Shown: piece after piece, positions 1 through 10,985 of the stretch
Layout: each line of letters opens with the position of its first letter
Position numbering within the stretch: the first letter of the stretch is position 1
NCBI GenBank assembly: GCA_961205875.1
Contig: OY540822.1
Coordinates: forward strand, 4,962,501-5,026,500
DNA: 64,000 bases
Source of the DNA: Sialis fuliginosa
Lineage: Eukaryota; Arthropoda; Insecta; Megaloptera; Sialidae
Reading direction: 5' to 3'
Notes under the pieces: model-generated
Databases searched by the model: none
What the model was told of the DNA's origin: nothing
The model's input: only the letters and a program-made list of their open reading frames with translations
Program-made: the position numbers and the translations under genes

Positions 1-664
1 GGTGTACCCAAGGTCTCCACCAAAATTTAGCTCTGTCGGAATTTTTGTAATTTGAAATGTGTATTTTGACCGGGCTAATTCTTAAATTTATTGTTTGTAC
101 TACGTCACAATAAGTAGGGTTACAAACCTAGTAACAAAATTGAAAGCCAGTCTAATAATAAGTCAATATCTAATACTAATCACATGTGTAGATCCGGTAG
201 GTCAATTAAAAGACCTTCATATTTAAAAGACTATCTTTAGTTTTAGAAAAAGGGTATAGTATCCGGAGGGAGCGGAGCGAACTGTCAAGTATACTAGTTT
301 AGTAGGTTTGCTTAAGAAATAAAATATGGGACTACCAACTACAAACACTAAAGTCAACAATATCTTTTTAAATTTTGGAACAATAGGGAGAGACGTCAAA
401 TAATGTTTTTATTTATTTAATACTAGCGCGCTGGACCCGGTGTTACCCTGGTATATACATTTAATCTGTAAAGTAAAGATTCTGTAATATGTTTTTTCAA
501 TTAAAGTATTTCTATATTGGAATCAATTAATTTCCAAGTTTTTAAATACCATGTCATGGATAACAGCCCAGAAATCAAGTTCATACAAAATCTCCCCGTT
601 GCAGAGCCTTCCAATTTTCTATAAGAAATGTCCCCGCATTTTGTATCTTTATGAATATGAAGGA
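1..664. other. Non-coding flank with dispersed repeat copies
   Basis: I see no supportable gene here. Positions 328-425 resemble 42780-42880 (both carry a 'gggactaccaac' start and a 'tagggagag.cgtca' core), so this is one copy of a dispersed repeat. Positions 430-540 resemble 4972-5080 (shared 'ggacccggtgttacc' and 'taatctgtaaagtaaa'), in direct orientation on the two sides of the hAT element. Short open frames at 551-766 overlap on both strands, cross the transposon boundary and look like chance. Confidence 0.5.
430..540 (+). repeat. Direct repeat copy 1 (partner 4972-5080)
   Basis: About 110 bp with clear similarity to 4972-5080: 'ggacccggtgttacc', then 'atttaatctgtaaagtaaa', then 'tatttctatattggaat' in the same order and spacing. 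The two copies flank the hAT element but are not its TSD, so they are older dispersed or tandem repeat units. Divergence is visible by eye. Confidence 0.6.
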
Positions 665-1385
665 ATCCTTACTAGAGATGGGACTGCTATTGCGATAGCT
701 GCTATTAAGAACACTGCTTTTTGTACTGATTGTGAGCAGAGAGCAGACTGCTCTGTTCTTTAACATGCCTGCTATTGGCTGCTATCCTGCTCTTTACTTG
801 TTTTTTTTTTAATCTAATAAATAAACAAACTTTTTTGATTTCAAATTTCTTAAGCTTATTTAATCTACTCTTTACTTGGCCCATTTTAAATCTTATGAAT
901 AGACAAAGTTAATAAACAGGAATCAGGAATATAAATTTTATTTCAACTTTTTTAAGCTCATTGCATTTCTCAAAAATATTGTTTTCAGCAAAAAAGGAAC
1001 TTTAGATACTTTCATTTTTCAATTTTAAAATCATTTTCCGTGCACCAAACAAAGATATACATATCGACACATAAATTCTCTAGCCATTTGAAGCAGTGAA
1101 TTTTATAACAATAACGAAAATTTGATGTCGCGAATTTGAATAAAATTAAAATATGTTGTTAGATGTGATATGAAAACATATTTATATTTTTCAAAATTTT
1201 ATATAGGTAATCTTAAATATATAACCCATATAACAGTTTGATATTCAAAAGTTAATTGTTGCAAAAATATACAAAATATTTATGTTGTAGCAATTTAAAA
1301 ACAAACGTTGTTAATCTGTTAATGTGTGCGCATTAATATTTTGTTAGTTGTTGTATAAAGTAGTAGGTTTTGTGTTTAAATTGAA

Positions 1386-3280
1386 ATGGAGCAGAAAAAG
1401 ACTAGCGATAATTGGTTGCATTTTAAATCGAATATAGAAGATAAGATAGCAAATTGTAATGTATGTCAACAAACATTTTCATATAAATCATCAATAACTA
1501 ATTTAAAGAGACATCTGACTGTAAAACATCCGACGATCTCAATGAGATTGAATGAATCGACCATAGAAAAACCTGCAACAGAAGAAAAGGCAGACAACGA
1601 AGTTCAACATAAACAAAAAGAAATCTGCTTTGATTCGCAAATTACAAATACGGGACTTAGCAATGTTGTGAAAAAACGTAAACAAGTAAGTATTGTTAAA
1701 TATATACCGCAAACAATGACGTTAACGCTAAAAGATCGAATTGACAAACTAATCCTTAATTTATATATTAAAGATTATCAACCATTTTCCATTGTTGAGG
1801 ATAAAGGCTTCAGAGATCTTATCAAAAGTTTAGCGCCAAACTACCAAATTCCTAGCAGAAAATATCTGTCTAACACATTATTGAGTGAAATGTACGAAAA
1901 GTGTCATGTGGAAATTCGTACACAGCTAGCTTCTGTAAAGAAGATATGCATAACAACAGATCACTGGACATCTCTCAAAAATGAAAATTATATGGGTATT
2001 ACTGGTCACTACATCACTGACGATTTTGAAATTTGTCATGTTCTTATAGAGTGTCTTAAATTTGAAGGTCAGCACACTGCGTCTGGTATAGCTGACAAAT
2101 TATATAAAATACTTTTGGCGTGGAATATTAACAACAAGGTATTAATTATTGTAACCGATAATGCTCCGAATATTGTAAACACAGTCACAAAAGAAATGGG
2201 GAAAAAACACTTTGGATGTTTTGCACATAAATTAAATCTATGCGTGAAGAAAGCTCTTGATTTAAAAGAATCTGAAAACGACACATTTGAAGGTTATGAT
2301 AGTGAAAATAACACAAAGGAGTTAGAAGAAGTGGAAAATCGAAACAAAGTAAAAGTGACCATCAATAAAATAAAAACAATAGTAAATCATATAAAAAGAA
2401 GCCCTCAAGCCAATGAAAAATTGTTACATAGTCAAGTAATGTTAGGTAAACAGCAGCCATTAACATTAATAAACGATGTAGCGACCCGTTGGAATTCAAC
2501 GTTTTATATGATCGAACGTTTCGTTCAACTTAAAGAAGCGCTGAAAATTACATTCGTAAATTTAAATATTCCATACAGTAATATTATCTCCGAAGAAGAA
2601 TGGTAATATGCAATTTACTAAGACCTTTTGAAAAAGCGACAAAAGAAATGAGTGGTGAAAATTATTTATCAGGAAGCAAAATTATTCCAGTATCTGCAAG
2701 GCTAATAAAAGTTACGGAAAAAAATATAAATTAAAGAAAAGTTGAGAATGTCAGAAGTGTGGCTTAAATACTTTTAAATTAACTATGCAAACTTACAATT
2801 TAGTGTAACTATTGCAGCCTTTGCATTTTTAGATCCAAGATTTAAACAACATGTTTTTGATGATAAGGCAGCCCTAAATTCAATACAAAAAAATATAATA
2901 GAACTAGTAACTGCAAAAATAAACGCTAATAAAATTCACAACGATATCGTCGAAACTGAAAAAGAAGAAGATTCTTATTGGGCAGATTTTGATTAAAAAA
3001 ATATCAAAATTTCAACCTACCACCAACAAGTGCGGCTTGTGCAATATCTGAGGTACAAAGGTACCTTGGTGATAAAGTAATAGGCAGAACGGAGGACCCA
3101 TTACTTTGGTGGAAAAAAAATAAAGACGTCTATCCAAATCTCAGTGAATTGGTGCAGTTAAAAAACTGTATGGTTGCAACCAGCGTACCATGTGAAAGAT
3201 TGTTGTCGAGAGCTGGAACAATCATATCAGAACGTCGCACCAGACTCTCTGATAAAAAAATCAATAAACTCCTATTTTAA
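1386..3280 (+). pseudogene. BED-finger hAT transposase, frameshifted (ZBED-like)
   Basis: The first frame (1386-2606, 406 codons) starts with a BED zinc finger (C-x2-C at 1459-1468, then H-x-H-like 'LKRHLTVKH'). It then has the hAT RNase H-like core, with TTDHWTS near residue 196 and CFAHKLNLCV near residue 280. Reading leaves this frame at about 2604. The next frame continues with CNLLRPFEKAT until a stop near 2732. A third piece carries the hAT-typical LDPRFK (about 2827) and stops near 2995. A last piece carries the C-terminal dimerisation block (WWKKNKDVYPNL, then SVPCERLLSRAGTI) ending at 3280. Breaks between pieces mean no full-length protein is made. Family assignment is firm; activity is not expected. 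Confidence 0.9.
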
Positions 3281-3579
3281 AATATGATAATTAATTATAA
3301 AAGTTATTTATGTAATATAATATGTAATATAATTATGTAATTATAATATAATATAATATAAGGATTCTTTTCATTTTTTTAAGTAAACAAAGAAATCAAA
3401 AAATGATTTACAAATTTTTTATAAAAAAAAGAAAATATTCTTTTTTGTTTTTATTTGTAATATTGTTTATTGTTTCGATATATTTAGTAAAGTATAAAGT
3501 ATATTTATAATTAAGTACCTAATTATATTTATTTTTCAAATAAAAAAATTGATAATTTGGCATTTATTAATATTTATGT

Positions 3580-4485
3580 ATTTCACTCAGAGCTGTGCGG
3601 TACTCGAGTACTGTACTCTAAGTACTTTTTGTGTACTCGGTACTCAGTCCACGAGTACTTTACTTTAAATGTACTTGTACTTGTACTTAACCCATTTTAA
3701 ACGACGAAAAAGTACTCGAGTACATTTCCGTGTACTCGAGTACATTTCCATGTACTCGAGTACATTTGTGTACTCGAGTACATTTTGATGTACTCGAGTA
3801 CATCTGTGTACTCGAGTACATTTTCGTGTACTCGAGTATATTGAACTACACATTAAGTACAATTTTATGCGAGTTCAGACTTGCACAAAACATATTAGTT
3901 ATTCACTGCCTTGGCGCCAAACAAGTCGGTTTCATTGTAGCAGTATAACAGCTGAGTTTGAATTGCAATTCAAATGTTAACATTTTTATTTATTTTCTGT
4001 TAGTAATCTTACAAGTATATCAATAGTGTAGGTATGTCGTATGAGCTAGAGCTAATAGTGAGTGATTTCAGCAGATATTTATGTATATGTAGGTACCTAA
4101 TATTCATATGCGTTATGCATACTTATGTGTTATGTCCATAATTATATATATATTTTTTTCATTTTCGACAATTGTAAACAATCTTCGTCGCCATGCTCTC
4201 ACATACGAGAATTTTGAAAAATTCGTCACTCTTAAAGCAAATAAAATAGGATTATAAACAATTTAGTGTTTTATTATAAGCACAACCCTTAGTTAAGTCC
4301 CTTAGCCACCCCACTCCCTCATCATTCAATATTGAAAATGTACTCGGTACTCTGTACTTGTACTCTGTACTCGAGTACTTCTAATTGTGTACTTGTACTT
4401 GGTACTCGAGTACATTTTAGGCAGTGTACTTGTACTCGGTACTCGAGTACTTTTTGTTTGTACTCGGAACAGCTCTGATTTCACT
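3580..4485. mobile_element. 890-bp non-autonomous hAT MITE rich in GTACTCGAGTAC
   Basis: The element 3588-4477 starts CAGAGCTGT and ends ACAGCTCTG. Identical 8-bp target duplications ATTTCACT lie at 3580-3587 and 4478-4485. It sits inside the larger hAT element, so it arrived later. It holds no supportable coding region. Open frames at 3665-3948 on both strands are translations of its palindromic repeats. The ends and interior are packed with variants of 'gtactcg' and 'gtacttg'. Confidence 0.93.
3712..3838. repeat. Array of seven 12-bp palindromes GTACTCGAGTAC
   Basis: Copies start at 3712, 3732, 3752, 3770, 3790, 3808 and 3828 (the last has one change). Spacing is 20, 20, 18, 20, 18 and 20 bp. 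Each unit is a perfect 12-bp palindrome separated by T-rich spacers. Further degenerate copies occur near 3597-3690 and 4337-4465, close to both ends of the host MITE. The spacing of nearly two helical turns would place all palindromes on one face of the DNA. Confidence 0.9.
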
Positions 4486-4597
4486 TTTACGTGCTATTAT
4501 ACCTACCGCATAATAAAACTCCCCCTTATATAAGTAAATTTGAGTAATCGAAAGACCTATACAGATTTAAAAAAAGAAGGTAAAAACTTTGATAACA

Positions 4598-4850
4598 ACT
4601 AGGGTTGCCAGGTGTCCATTATTTGAGTGGACAGTCTGGTTTTTTACATTATGTTCACTTTTTTCACAAAATAGTGGACATTTTTTTTTATTTAAAAGCG
4701 TTACGATGAAATGGTAGGTAATCAAGCTTGATATATCCAAAAAAAATAATAACATAAAATAAAAATAATAAAACCCTGAATTGAAATTGACGCGACAAAA
4801 AAAAAACAAAAGGTCTTTAGTTTTTCCATATTCAGACCTGGCAACCCTAA
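4598..4850. mobile_element. 250-bp MITE with TA flanks
   Basis: Ends are GGGTTGCCAGGT (from 4602) and ACCTGGCAACCC (to 4847), a 12-bp inverted repeat, each flanked by TA. The TA flank fits a Tc1/mariner-type MITE, although longer TSDs cannot be excluded. It is nested in the hAT element at 673-4950. The open frame at 4567-4809 on the minus strand is low-complexity translation and not a gene. Confidence 0.7.
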
Positions 4851-4958
4851 TCTAAACTGTTCTTATATCACTGCTATTGTTAACTGCTCTTTGTCTTAAC
4901 TGCTCTCTGTTATCACTGCTATCTGAAAATAGCTATTAAGCCCATCTCTAATCCTTAC

Positions 4959-5392
4959 ATAACCAACGCTTTGGACCCGGTGTTACCTGGGTTTATAAAT
5001 TTAATCTGTAAAGTAAAAATTATTTAATTTTTTTCTGTTAAATTATTTCTATATTGGAATACAGTAATTTCCAAGTTAATTATTTTAAAAATTTTAATTT
5101 AAAACAAAAGTGCACACCAAATTATTTGAATGAAAAAGTACACACATTATTATAAGTTGGATCTCGATAAATCAAAATCCGTTCACTTCTATGGTTTCTC
5201 TATCGATGTCACCTAACTATAACCTCTTTAACTCAAAACTCTTATTAAAAAACATTTACTTCTAATATTGGAATATAATAACTTCCAGATCAACAAATAA
5301 TTAAATTTTTAATTTAATGTTGAATTTCGCTTTGACATGTTGGTGTATCCTAAGTATGAACGATTGGTGTAGTATTTTTGTTTATGATATTG
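4959..5392. other. Non-coding spacer with direct repeat copy 2
   Basis: The part 4972-5080 is the partner of the repeat at 430-540. The rest is AT-rich sequence in which I see no gene, RNA or clear element ends. Confidence 0.5.
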
Positions 5393-6540
5393 TAACGGAT
5401 TAATTCCCTTACAAAAACCGATATATGATCAATAGATAATCAACTGTGACCTTGCGTTATCTACCGAGCCGGCTAAAACCTGACAAGAGATAAGGCCAGG
5501 CGAAATGCAAGTACGAGCGGCAGTCTAGCGTGTATGACAGTGCAGTGTGATTCATATAAGTTCTTTGGTTTCGCGGAAAAGGGAAAAGTACGGGAACCGG
5601 TGAACGGTGTGTAGTATTTGAAGGGTCGTTAACAGCATTTTGTGGATTAGTGACGACGCTATATTTTATATGAAATAGTACACGTTTATAAATTAATAAT
5701 ATTTTAATTTATACGTGAACTCTTATATGGTGTATTGACAATTTAATAAGTATATAATAATACGTAATAATCTATAGGCTAATAATGTTTCAATTTATAC
5801 CGTACTATCCTATGGTGTAACGTTGATCCAATAAATAAATATAAGTAATAACCGAACTATTAAGTAGTGTAATAACAATCTAATACATATTCTTAATCAG
5901 TAATTTAATACGACCATAATTTTACCTGGAATTAGTACGGTGTGTAACGAGAAGTTGACTGAGATAGAAATAAACGATAATTAACTCAACCGTTAACTTT
6001 ATTTCGGACTACTCGGTAGTATGATAAATAAATTAATTAATATTTAATAATATAATTTTATCCTAAGTAATAATAATAATATTTAATTATGGTTAATGTT
6101 TATAATATACATATAATTCGTCGAATATAAGTAGTCGAAAACACTCGTGCGTAAGCATAGTATGACCAGTGGTTGTTATATACTGAACTCGTCGCCGTCA
6201 AACGAACGACCGCGGGTTGCGCAGGAGTGCGGTTAGTTGTCATTGCGGGGCCTGGAAACGGGAGTCAAGGAAGCCGGTGCGGCCGTCACAGGAAGAAGAG
6301 AGTGCGTGCGTGTGTGCGTGTCACGATTGCGACGAATTACGGCTTCGTGCGTGGGTGTTTAGCTATAAGTATATGCTATGTATAAGAATGATAAATTGTT
6401 GTTTGTGTTATTTTCCTTATTGTGAGCATTGCAGAGATTTGTTTATAATTTTATTGAGTTTGTAATAAATGTGAAACTGTATATATATTTCCTGTTTTGT
6501 TAACCATATACACGCTATACTATCTAGAGGTTCATGGTCT
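5393..6540 (+). other. Possible solo LTR or LTR-derived leader
   Basis: This stretch begins TGTAACGG and is richer in G+C than its surroundings at 5460-5660 and 6170-6360. It has an AATAAA at about 6465, and is followed at 6562 by TGGCGCCC, which resembles the start of a retroelement primer-binding site. No matching second copy and no coding region follow at once, so this is an LTR guess based on composition and position. The two overlapping open frames at 6173-6465 have no recognisable domain. Confidence 0.25.
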
Positions 6541-6801
6541 TCCTCGGAGGAATCAACCATGTGGCGCCCTTCTCAATAATATTAATCCAAAGTATTAATC
6601 GATTTTTAATTAATTCATTAACTTACACCACAACGTTTTTTTGTACATTTTTCTTTTTTTTTAATTTAACCCCCCCATTTCCACTGTTAGCCGGCCGGGT
6701 ATTTCACGCCTTTTGCGACCAATCAAAATTTACGTCACAATATGTTTTTAACTCTTGTCGTATAAAAATATATTACATACTTATATCACATTTGTTATAA
6801 A
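6541..6801. other. Non-coding stretch between LTR-like block and Harbinger remnant
   Basis: It contains a poly-T tract, a C7 tract at about 6670 and the segment 6718-6740 'gaccaatcaaaatttacgtc', a CCAAT box followed by a half CRE. That combination echoes the motif pair seen in the MITE arms at 28.9-33 kb and 59 kb. I see no gene. Confidence 0.4.
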
Positions 6802-7456
6802 TAGCGCCTATGCAATGATTGAAATTCCATTGGTTTTCAAATTCGCTTGCAATATCCAACCAATCTATCGGTTTCAATGGATACGGCAATACTTTTTTGC
6901 TAAGCGAAGTCCAAAGAGCTTTGCAGATTTCTCCAATAATATTACTCACTGTAATGACACCAACAAGATATTGATATGTAGTAGATGCCATGCAATCTCC
7001 GGTAGCTAAATATCTACAGATAATTTATTATTTACGATTCAAGCATTTAAGTGATTAATTAAAACTGCTTTGGAAAACTTACCTCAATGTCATAGCCAAT
7101 CGTGCTGCAGCAGGTATAGGATCTCTTACTGTATTTTCTTTAGAAATAAGAGGGCCAACTAAACACAGTAGTTCTTCAAACTGAATTGTTGTCATACGAA
7201 AATAATTCTGAAATTTGTTTCCATGTAAGGAAAGAGTAGGGAATATTGCTTCGTAAAATTCATGATTGCGCCGTAACTTATATAATGGATGAACCCAACA
7301 ACTCCTTTTTTTATAAGTTCTCTCATTCTGTCTGAATATTTCACCGATTGCAAGAACCGCCAAAACTCTTTTTCGGGACGTTCTTTTTCTTTTTAGTTTG
7401 TCAATAATTTGTTGACATTGACTAACCCATGCCTGGTACTTGTAAATATCAGACAT
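6802..7456 (-). pseudogene. PIF/Harbinger transposase, 3'-truncated (ALP1-like)
   Basis: Exon 1 runs 7456-7083 (start MSDIYKYQAWV) and ends in TTGAG before a GTAAGT donor. A 69-bp intron (7082-7014) ends in CTGTAG, and exon 2 starts at 7013. Joined, the frame reads MTLRYLATGD, the conserved Harbinger N-terminal motif, which supports the splice. Exon 2 continues with VSNIIGEICKALW and then NHCIGAI. The similarity stops at about 6802, just before the position of the catalytic D-G-x-H motif. The DDE core is therefore missing and the gene is dead. No terminal repeats were identified for this copy. Confidence 0.85.
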
Positions 7457-7611
7457 CTTGTATATTTCTTTAATTATCTTTTACTGTGATCAAACGAAAT
7501 CAACTAAATGTGATACTGTTTGCAATGTCACGACAGAATTTGACAGCTAGCATCAAAATAGGTCACGTGACAGGATTTGACGCTAGCGTCAAGCGTCACA
7601 TGGAAAGGCAC

Positions 7612-7780
7612 CCTGACGCATTATTATCATTCCAAATTATCACTAATGCAACAGTGTAGACTGGAGAATGATGCTACAATTTCGTGCATTATTAACACAT
7701 TAACATTAACACATTTCGATATCCACCTACAAGGTATGCTCTCTATTGTTTATAAATTGAATATTTATGTTATTTGCACC
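7612..7780 (+). repeat. Direct duplication of gag segment (partner 8543-8708)
   Basis: About 165 bp, starting TGACGCATTATTATC and ending TTATTTGCAC, is repeated with few changes at 8543-8708. In the second copy it is in frame with the gag remnant; here it is isolated. The copy at 7612 therefore looks like a duplicated or rearranged fragment of the gag gene. It is too short to be an LTR and has no TG/CA ends. Confidence 0.85.
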
Positions 7781-7944
7781 CTGATAGATGCCACAAGTGC
7801 GCATGCCTGGCTTTACCGCCGGCACCCCTCAACACTTTTTTTTTAAATATTGAACAATTAAATATTATTTATTATTTTATCATAAAGGAGTTTTATTTTA
7901 AAACATTTCCTAAAATATCAGAATTGGGATAGTGTACCTGTATA

Positions 7945-8080
7945 CCTAATAGTGAAGACTGTGTACAAAGTTTGAAATTTTCTGTACGAAAATAAAAACT
8001 GAAGGAATAACATTGTGTACCTAATAGTGAAGACCGTATGCAAAATTTAAAATTTTCTGTACGAAAAACGTGTGAAGTTT
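7945..8080 (+). repeat. Two 75-bp tandem units before gag
   Basis: 'ctaatagtgaagac' begins at 7946 and again at 8021. Both are followed by similar 'aaattttctgtacgaaaa' blocks. A third, shorter 'ttttctgtgtgaaaa' occurs near 8080. The units directly precede the gag ATG at 8126 and probably belong to the leader of that retroelement. Confidence 0.75.
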
Positions 8081-8125
8081 TCTGTGTGAAAATATATTTG
8101 AAACAATATTAATTTCTGCCTAACC

Positions 8126-8708
8126 ATGGGAGATCAAGAAAATGATCCAATTGAAAATGCAAAGGAGTTGTATCAGCAATTGCTAGAACAACAGATCGAG
8201 AAACGAATAAATGCCGCAATCACCCGAAAATTGGGCTGTGGGTCGTCCACTAGTGGAAAAGATACAACGATTCTGAATGGTGATATCATACCTCACTTTG
8301 ATCCAGATATGAAATCATTGACTGTTACGTCATGGATTCAAAAAATTGAGCAGTTTGGGGAAATCCATAAGTGGACGGACTACGAAAGAATTTGTTTTAT
8401 GCAATATAAATTAAAGGGAGCTGCAAGAAGTTGGTTCAACCGGAATGGAAAGAACTAATTAAACTCGCATTTCCTCACTACACTGACTATGCTACTATTC
8501 TAGAGGAACTAGTAGCTCGTGATAAGCGTCCTGAGGAAACGATGACGCATTATTATCATTCCAAACTATCACTAACGCAACAGTGTAGACTAGACAATGA
8601 TGCTACAATTTCGTGCATTATTAACACATTAACATTAACACATCTCGACATCCACCTACAAGGTATGCTCTCTATTGTTTATAAATTGAATATTTATGTT
8701 ATTTGCAC
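8126..8708 (+). pseudogene. Gypsy-type gag fragment, frameshifted
   Basis: The first frame (8126-8458) begins MGDQENDPIENAKEL with a Q/E-rich helical N terminus, then HFDPDMKSLTVTSWIQKIEQ and KLKGAARSWF. These match the retrotransposon gag (capsid-like) pattern 'F.p...s...W...ie....' and 'kL.g.A..Wf'. A frame change near 8435 leads to ELIKLAFPHYTD and EELVARDKRPEE, the next gag block. The CCHC zinc knuckle is absent. Similarity breaks at 8708, where pogo transposase sequence begins. The capsid-like role is family knowledge; the truncation is seen directly. Confidence 0.75.
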
Positions 8709-9705
8709 GAGAATGGATGCAAACAGATATCTTCGTACAGTGGATTCAAACACTTCTTAAAACATACCAAACCATCAGAAAGCGATCCTGTTCTACTCAT
8801 TCTCGATAGGCATGCTACTCATGTAAAGAACATAGAACTAATTGAGTTGGCCAAAGCACATCATGTGAAAATTGTGGTGATACCACATTTTTCACTTCAC
8901 ATAGGATGCAACCACTCGACGTTTCTTTTATGTTTCCGTTAAGTGCTTATTATGAGCAAGCAGTGAGAGTGTGGCTACGGGAAAACCCAGGAATGGTAGT
9001 GACCATTCATGATGTTAGAAAACTGTTTGCCGAAGCCTACAATAAGGCTGCAACTATCCAAAATGCCATATCTGGGTTTTCTAAAACTGGCATCTATCCT
9101 TTTCAACCAACATTTCCAGAAGAATCATTTTCTGCCGCAGAAACGACAAATTACCCTCTACCTAAAGCGTCTTCTATATCATTAGTACATACACATTCAA
9201 GTTCCTGTTCACGTGGCAATGCTCTAGAGGAAACTGAAAATCTAGGTGATTCGTTGCAATCTGTTGTCTCCCCAAGTGACATTTTGCCCATTCCACAAGT
9301 TCAGGCCAAACCTGTTCAAGAAAAAAATAAGCATAAAAGGGGGTCGTCAATGATTCTCACCAGGTCGCCCTATCTTCACGAACTTAAAGCAGCTGAAAAA
9401 CTAAAAACTGAGAAAGAACGAACGAAACGCAATAGAGTTCGAGTTCGACTTTTTAATAAAAAAAGGACACTTCAAATTCTGAAAGCGATGACCCTGACAT
9501 GAATCTGAACAGTGAGACAGATGAATATAAATTGACAAGTAATATGAATAATGTCGGTGTTTGGGTGGTAGTGAAATATAATGGAGATCGGTTTCCAGGC
9601 CAAGTTACCAAAAAGAGCCTCAGTGAAAGTGAAGTTAAATGTTTGGAAAAAACTCAAAACTTGCTCTTTTATGAGTGGCATAATATAAAACAGAGAATAA
9701 AATAA
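8709..9705 (+). pseudogene. Pogo/Tigger-like DDE transposase C-terminal part, broken
   Basis: The first piece (8703-8942) carries DPVLLILDRHATH, the second catalytic Asp block of the DDE_1 (pogo/Tigger/jerky) family. It continues with KIVVIPHFS, where the family usually has a PPH-type motif. A frame change near 8900 leads to MQPLDVSFMFPLSAYY, then AFAEAYNKAAT-like and SGFSKTGIYPF motifs (8906-9300), all typical of pogo transposases. A further frame change near 9495 leads to 'VGVWVVVKYNGDRFPG' (about 9557), a motif common near the C terminus of such insect proteins. The N-terminal CENP-B-type DNA-binding half and the first Asp are missing, replaced by gypsy gag sequence. Confidence 0.8.
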
Positions 9706-10586
9706 CCAATCAAGCAACGTGGAGGGTTTTATCGTGTGCCAGAACTTTCATCATAATATGTTCAACCTTAGTTTATAATGTTTTTGTAATGTTCTTAAAA
9801 TTTTTATTGTTTGATTTCATATCACAGTTTGCTACTTTTCAATAAAATTTGCAAAAATAAATATTTATATAATCTATAACCTTATGAAAACACAATAATA
9901 AACCATGCCTCCAATATTTCACTTTGCCCCTACAGGTGGGGCAAAGAAAAAAGTGCAGCCCTTAATTAAAGGTCATTTAAAAAAAAGATTTATGGATGAG
10001 CAAAACTGTTTATAAGCGAATTGGAGGGTAAGTATGGGTAATCATGTTGGGAGAAGAAGCAGAATTTTAGTAATGAAAATAGAGCAGTGGGGATGGTCCA
10101 AAGATGAACCATTTCATTTTGCTCCGACTTCCCAGATAGCCAGCATACTAGTAATTTATTTTACAACCATTATATTTTAGAATCATTACAATTATACTTT
10201 TATTTTCATTTTATTTCATCGTTTATACATATTTGTTTATATCAGAAAGATAAAGCATTTTATTTACATGCTAGTGATATTAATTATATTTATTAGTCCT
10301 TATTTTGAAATTCTTCCCCCCTACAGAAGTCGACCAAATCAGCGGAGTTTTCTGGTACCTCTGACCACGTGGCGCCCAAATTAAAATTTGTAATTTTTAT
10401 TATAAGTATTATTTCTGTTTTGTTTATCAATTTTTTTAACCTCTCCACTGAGCGAGGCAGCGGCACCCTATTCTTGTAGCGACCATTTTGTCGTCACAAC
10501 CACCATGGGTTTGGAGCAAACTCCACCAGTCTAAATTTAGGGATACTAATATTGGCTGCATATCATACATACAAAGATGAATTTTT
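9706..10586. other. Non-coding; hairpin at 9922-9946 and PBS-like site
   Basis: No gene is seen. At 9922-9946 there is a perfect 9-bp stem (ctttgcccc / ggggcaaag) with a 7-nt loop. At 10368-10378 'acgtggcgccc' resembles a retroelement primer-binding start, like 6560, and an integrase fragment follows at 10587. The stretch may be the leader of a decayed LTR element. Confidence 0.4.
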
Positions 10587-10983
10587 GTGAATATCTATTT
10601 TTTAAATAACTGTGTTATAATACCTCAATCACTTAGATATGAGATGTTAGAGAGAATACATTATAATCACTTGTGTATTGACAAGTGTAAATCGCGTGCC
10701 AGATCATGTATGTTTTGGCCCAGAATGATCCGAAATTTAGAACGTGTGACAGATACAGAAAAAGAAATTGTAAAGAACCTATGTCAATTACAAAAATGCC
10801 TAACGAACCTCGAGTCTTGCATGTTCTGATGTTTTTCATTTCAAAGATGAAAACTATCAAATAATGCTTGATTATTACAGTAAATATTTCGAAGTGGGTA
10901 GACTAAAAGATTTAAGTGCAGATTGCACTATCAAATTGTTAAAAGGAACGTTCAGCAGATTTGGTATTCCAATGTCACTGTGA
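10587..10983 (+). pseudogene. Gypsy-type integrase fragment
   Basis: The first frame (10587-10829) carries IPQSLRYEMLERIHYNHLC and a CKSRARSCMFWPRM stretch, the H2C2-type zinc-binding start of gypsy integrases. A frame change near 10815 leads to a piece with MLDYYSKYFEVGRL and LLKGTFSRFGIP, the start of the retroviral-type catalytic core (first Asp region), closing with a stop at 10981-10983. Reverse transcriptase and RNase H parts are not visible upstream. It is a dead remnant, and its clade within gypsy cannot be settled from this much sequence. Confidence 0.75.
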
Positions 10984-10985
10984 TG

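Larger units (their letters stand above)
665..4958 (+). mobile_element. hAT-superfamily transposon with exact 8-bp TSD
   Basis: The element spans 673-4950. It begins TAGAGATGGG and ends CCCATCTCTA, a perfect 10-bp terminal inverted repeat. It is flanked by identical 8-bp target duplications ATCCTTAC at 665-672 and 4951-4958, the hallmark of hAT transposition. Inside are a BED-finger hAT transposase pseudogene (1386-3280) and two later insertions: an 890-bp MITE (3588-4477) and a TA-flanked MITE (4600-4848). Subterminal regions carry many 'ctgctat' and 'ctgctct' repeats (about 684-785 and 4863-4930), as expected for transposase binding arrays. The broken transposase makes self-mobility unlikely. 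Confidence 0.92.

Noticed and set aside
3665..3948. Open frames on both strands with repeated C-T-R-V-H or L-E-Y peptides
   Set aside because: They are translations of the GTACTCGAGTAC array in a MITE with an exact TSD.
5393..6540. Full LTR retrotransposon starting TGTAACGG
   Set aside because: No second LTR, no confirmed end and no linked gag/pol; kept only as a low-confidence LTR-like block.
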